DNA of 8,508 nucleotides, taken from Thiohalomonas sp. (GTDB lineage Bacteria; Pseudomonadota; Gammaproteobacteria; GRL18). The notes below the pieces were generated by a model. That model was not told the origin of the DNA. It was given only the letters and a program-made list of their open reading frames with translations, and did not search any database. The stretch is from positions 1 through 8,508 of the forward strand of contig JAIVER010000047.1 of assembly GCA_023864145.1 (NCBI GenBank). Direction: 5' to 3'. Both the position numbers and the translations under genes were made by a program. Positions within the stretch are counted from its first letter, which is position 1. Every line of letters starts with the position of its first letter. Shown piece after piece: positions 8,132 to 8,508 of the stretch.

Positions 8132-8202
8132 CTTAATTTTTCTCATACTAATTATTATCAACTTTGTGTGATTTACCCTAAATACAGTTGTAGTTATCTA
8201 TT

Positions 8203-8220
8203 TAGCAGAATGTATGCCAG
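8203..8220 (-). promoter_or_regulatory. Putative sigma-54 (-24/-12) promoter of the polysaccharide operon
   Basis: Reading the minus strand from 8220 gives CTGGCATACATTCTGCTA. Aligned to the RpoN consensus YTGGCAC-N5-TTGCW, the -24 box TGGCAT matches five of six and the -12 box CTGCT four of five. The essential GG and GC are spaced correctly (8218-8217 and 8206-8205). Transcription would begin near 8193, about 60 bases before the preferred lipoprotein start at 8131. No convincing sigma-70 pair was seen in the same stretch. Such promoters need an enhancer-binding activator, usually bound 80-200 bases upstream; a palindrome at 8382-8400 is at a suitable distance. Confidence 0.55.
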
Positions 8221-8329
8221 ATGTTTTTGGTTGATAAAATAAGAATTAATTGTCTTTAAATGTTTTAGAATATACGTTTAACAAATTGATTTTTAAGAAG
8301 TATTATTTCGAATTGAATTGGGAGGTAAA

Positions 8330-8352
8330 TATTTTTTCATTTTGAAAAAATA
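8330..8352. repeat. AT-rich 9-bp hairpin upstream of the operon
   Basis: TATTTTTTC at 8330-8338 pairs exactly with GAAAAAATA at 8344-8352 around a five-base loop (ATTTT). It lies between the IS3 end and the sigma-54-like site. The stem is almost all A:T, so it is a poor terminator by stability. It may be a bendable A-tract region, a protein site or chance in AT-rich DNA. Confidence 0.4.
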
Positions 8353-8381
8353 ATATTCAGGTTTTAATAAAAGCCTGTTTG

Positions 8382-8400
8382 CATATTGCATCGCAATATG
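8382..8400. repeat. Perfect 8+8 palindrome next to the IS3 end, possible activator site
   Basis: CATATTGC (8382-8389), spacer ATC, GCAATATG (8393-8400). The pairing extends by one G:T and one T:A pair to 8380-8402. Its centre is about 198 bases upstream of the predicted sigma-54 start point, a usual distance for an enhancer-binding protein. The core ATTGC-N3-GCAAT has the symmetric half-site form of a dimeric regulator. It lies only 3 bases from the IS terminus, so it may instead mark the insertion target. Confidence 0.45.
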
Positions 8401-8403
8401 TAC

Positions 8404-8508
8404 TGGTCAAGTCCAAGCGGACACTTTTTTTAGAGAATTTTCATAGTTAATTGGTGACTGATCACCATTCGCTGTATGCAGCCTTTCAAGGTTGTAATAC
8501 CTCATGTA
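8404..8508 (-). mobile_element. IS3-family insertion sequence, one end (rest outside window)
   Basis: The plus strand changes at 8404 to TGGTCAAGTCCAAGCGGACA, which begins with TG as IS3-family termini do. It overlaps the stop codon of the transposase, the usual layout at the right end of these elements. The exact boundary is inferred, because the opposite end and the target duplication are not in view. The IS lies upstream of the operon with its transposase gene reading toward it, so read-through or an outward promoter could affect operon expression. Confidence 0.65.
8407..8508 (-). CDS. IS3-family transposase (OrfB), C-terminal fragment
   Basis: The minus strand is open from the window edge to TGA (plus-strand tca at 8407-8409) and encodes 33 residues. 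They contain YYNLERLHTANGDQSPINYE, then NSLKKVSAWT and the stop. This matches the end of the IS3-family integrase-like (rve) domain, whose typical tail is 'YN..R.H..LG..SP..YE'. The catalytic DDE region lies outside the window. The same strand and direction as the polysaccharide operon. Confidence 0.88.
   Translation of the reverse strand, partial: YMRYYNLERLHTANGDQSPINYENSLKKVSAWT

Noticed and set aside
8132..8161. TTG at 8159-8161 or ATG at 8144-8146 as the lipoprotein start
   Set aside because: Neither has a ribosome-binding site and both lengthen the n-region of the signal peptide; kept only as alternatives.
8162..8330. Sigma-70 promoter for the operon
   Set aside because: Several AT-rich hexamers exist, but no TTGACA-like and TATAAT-like pair with 16-18 base spacing was convincing.

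Overview
The window is AT-rich (roughly one third G+C in the lines I sampled by eye). It holds one minus-strand operon for assembly, export and apparent sulfation of a surface polysaccharide, bounded on each side by a fragment of an insertion-sequence transposase. Gram-negative traits are clear: a Wza-type outer-membrane exporter with a signal peptide, an outer-membrane-type lipoprotein, and Wzz and Wzx homologues. The pairing of a very large multi-SLBB exporter directly followed by a kinase-less Wzz recalls the otnA/wbfF-otnB/wzz arrangement of Vibrio capsule loci. A marine gammaproteobacterium is my best guess, but no species can be named from this sequence.

Layout, left to right: bases 1-114 are the plus-strand C-terminal end of an IS630-type transposase. 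Then come six minus-strand genes, transcribed from right to left. In order of transcription they are: a lipoprotein with a von Willebrand A-like core and one calcium-binding thrombospondin-3-type segment (8131-7331); a 942-residue SLBB/polysaccharide export protein (7292-4464); a Wzz chain-length regulator (4450-3512); a Wzx-type flippase (3525-2167); and two unrelated PAPS-type sulfotransferases (2180-1254 and 1178-237). Gaps within the operon are 13-75 bases, and two junctions overlap by 14 bases each, so one transcript is likely. At the far right, 8407-8508 is the C-terminal end of an IS3-family transposase on the minus strand, with its IS terminus near 8404.

The non-coding stretch between the IS3 end and the lipoprotein gene (about 8132-8403) holds what look like control elements. 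There is a good match to a sigma-54 (-24/-12) promoter at 8203-8220, correctly oriented for the operon. About 170-200 bases upstream of the predicted start of transcription lies a perfect 8+8 palindrome, and between them an AT-rich hairpin.

Proposed joint working (inference): lipid-linked repeat units are sulfated in the cytoplasm by the two sulfotransferases and flipped across the inner membrane by the Wzx protein. They are then polymerised under Wzz control by a polymerase encoded elsewhere and exported through the SLBB protein, perhaps with help from the lipoprotein. No glycosyltransferase, polymerase or initiating sugar-phosphate transferase is present, so the window is only part of the pathway. 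I see no RNA genes and no CRISPR array.
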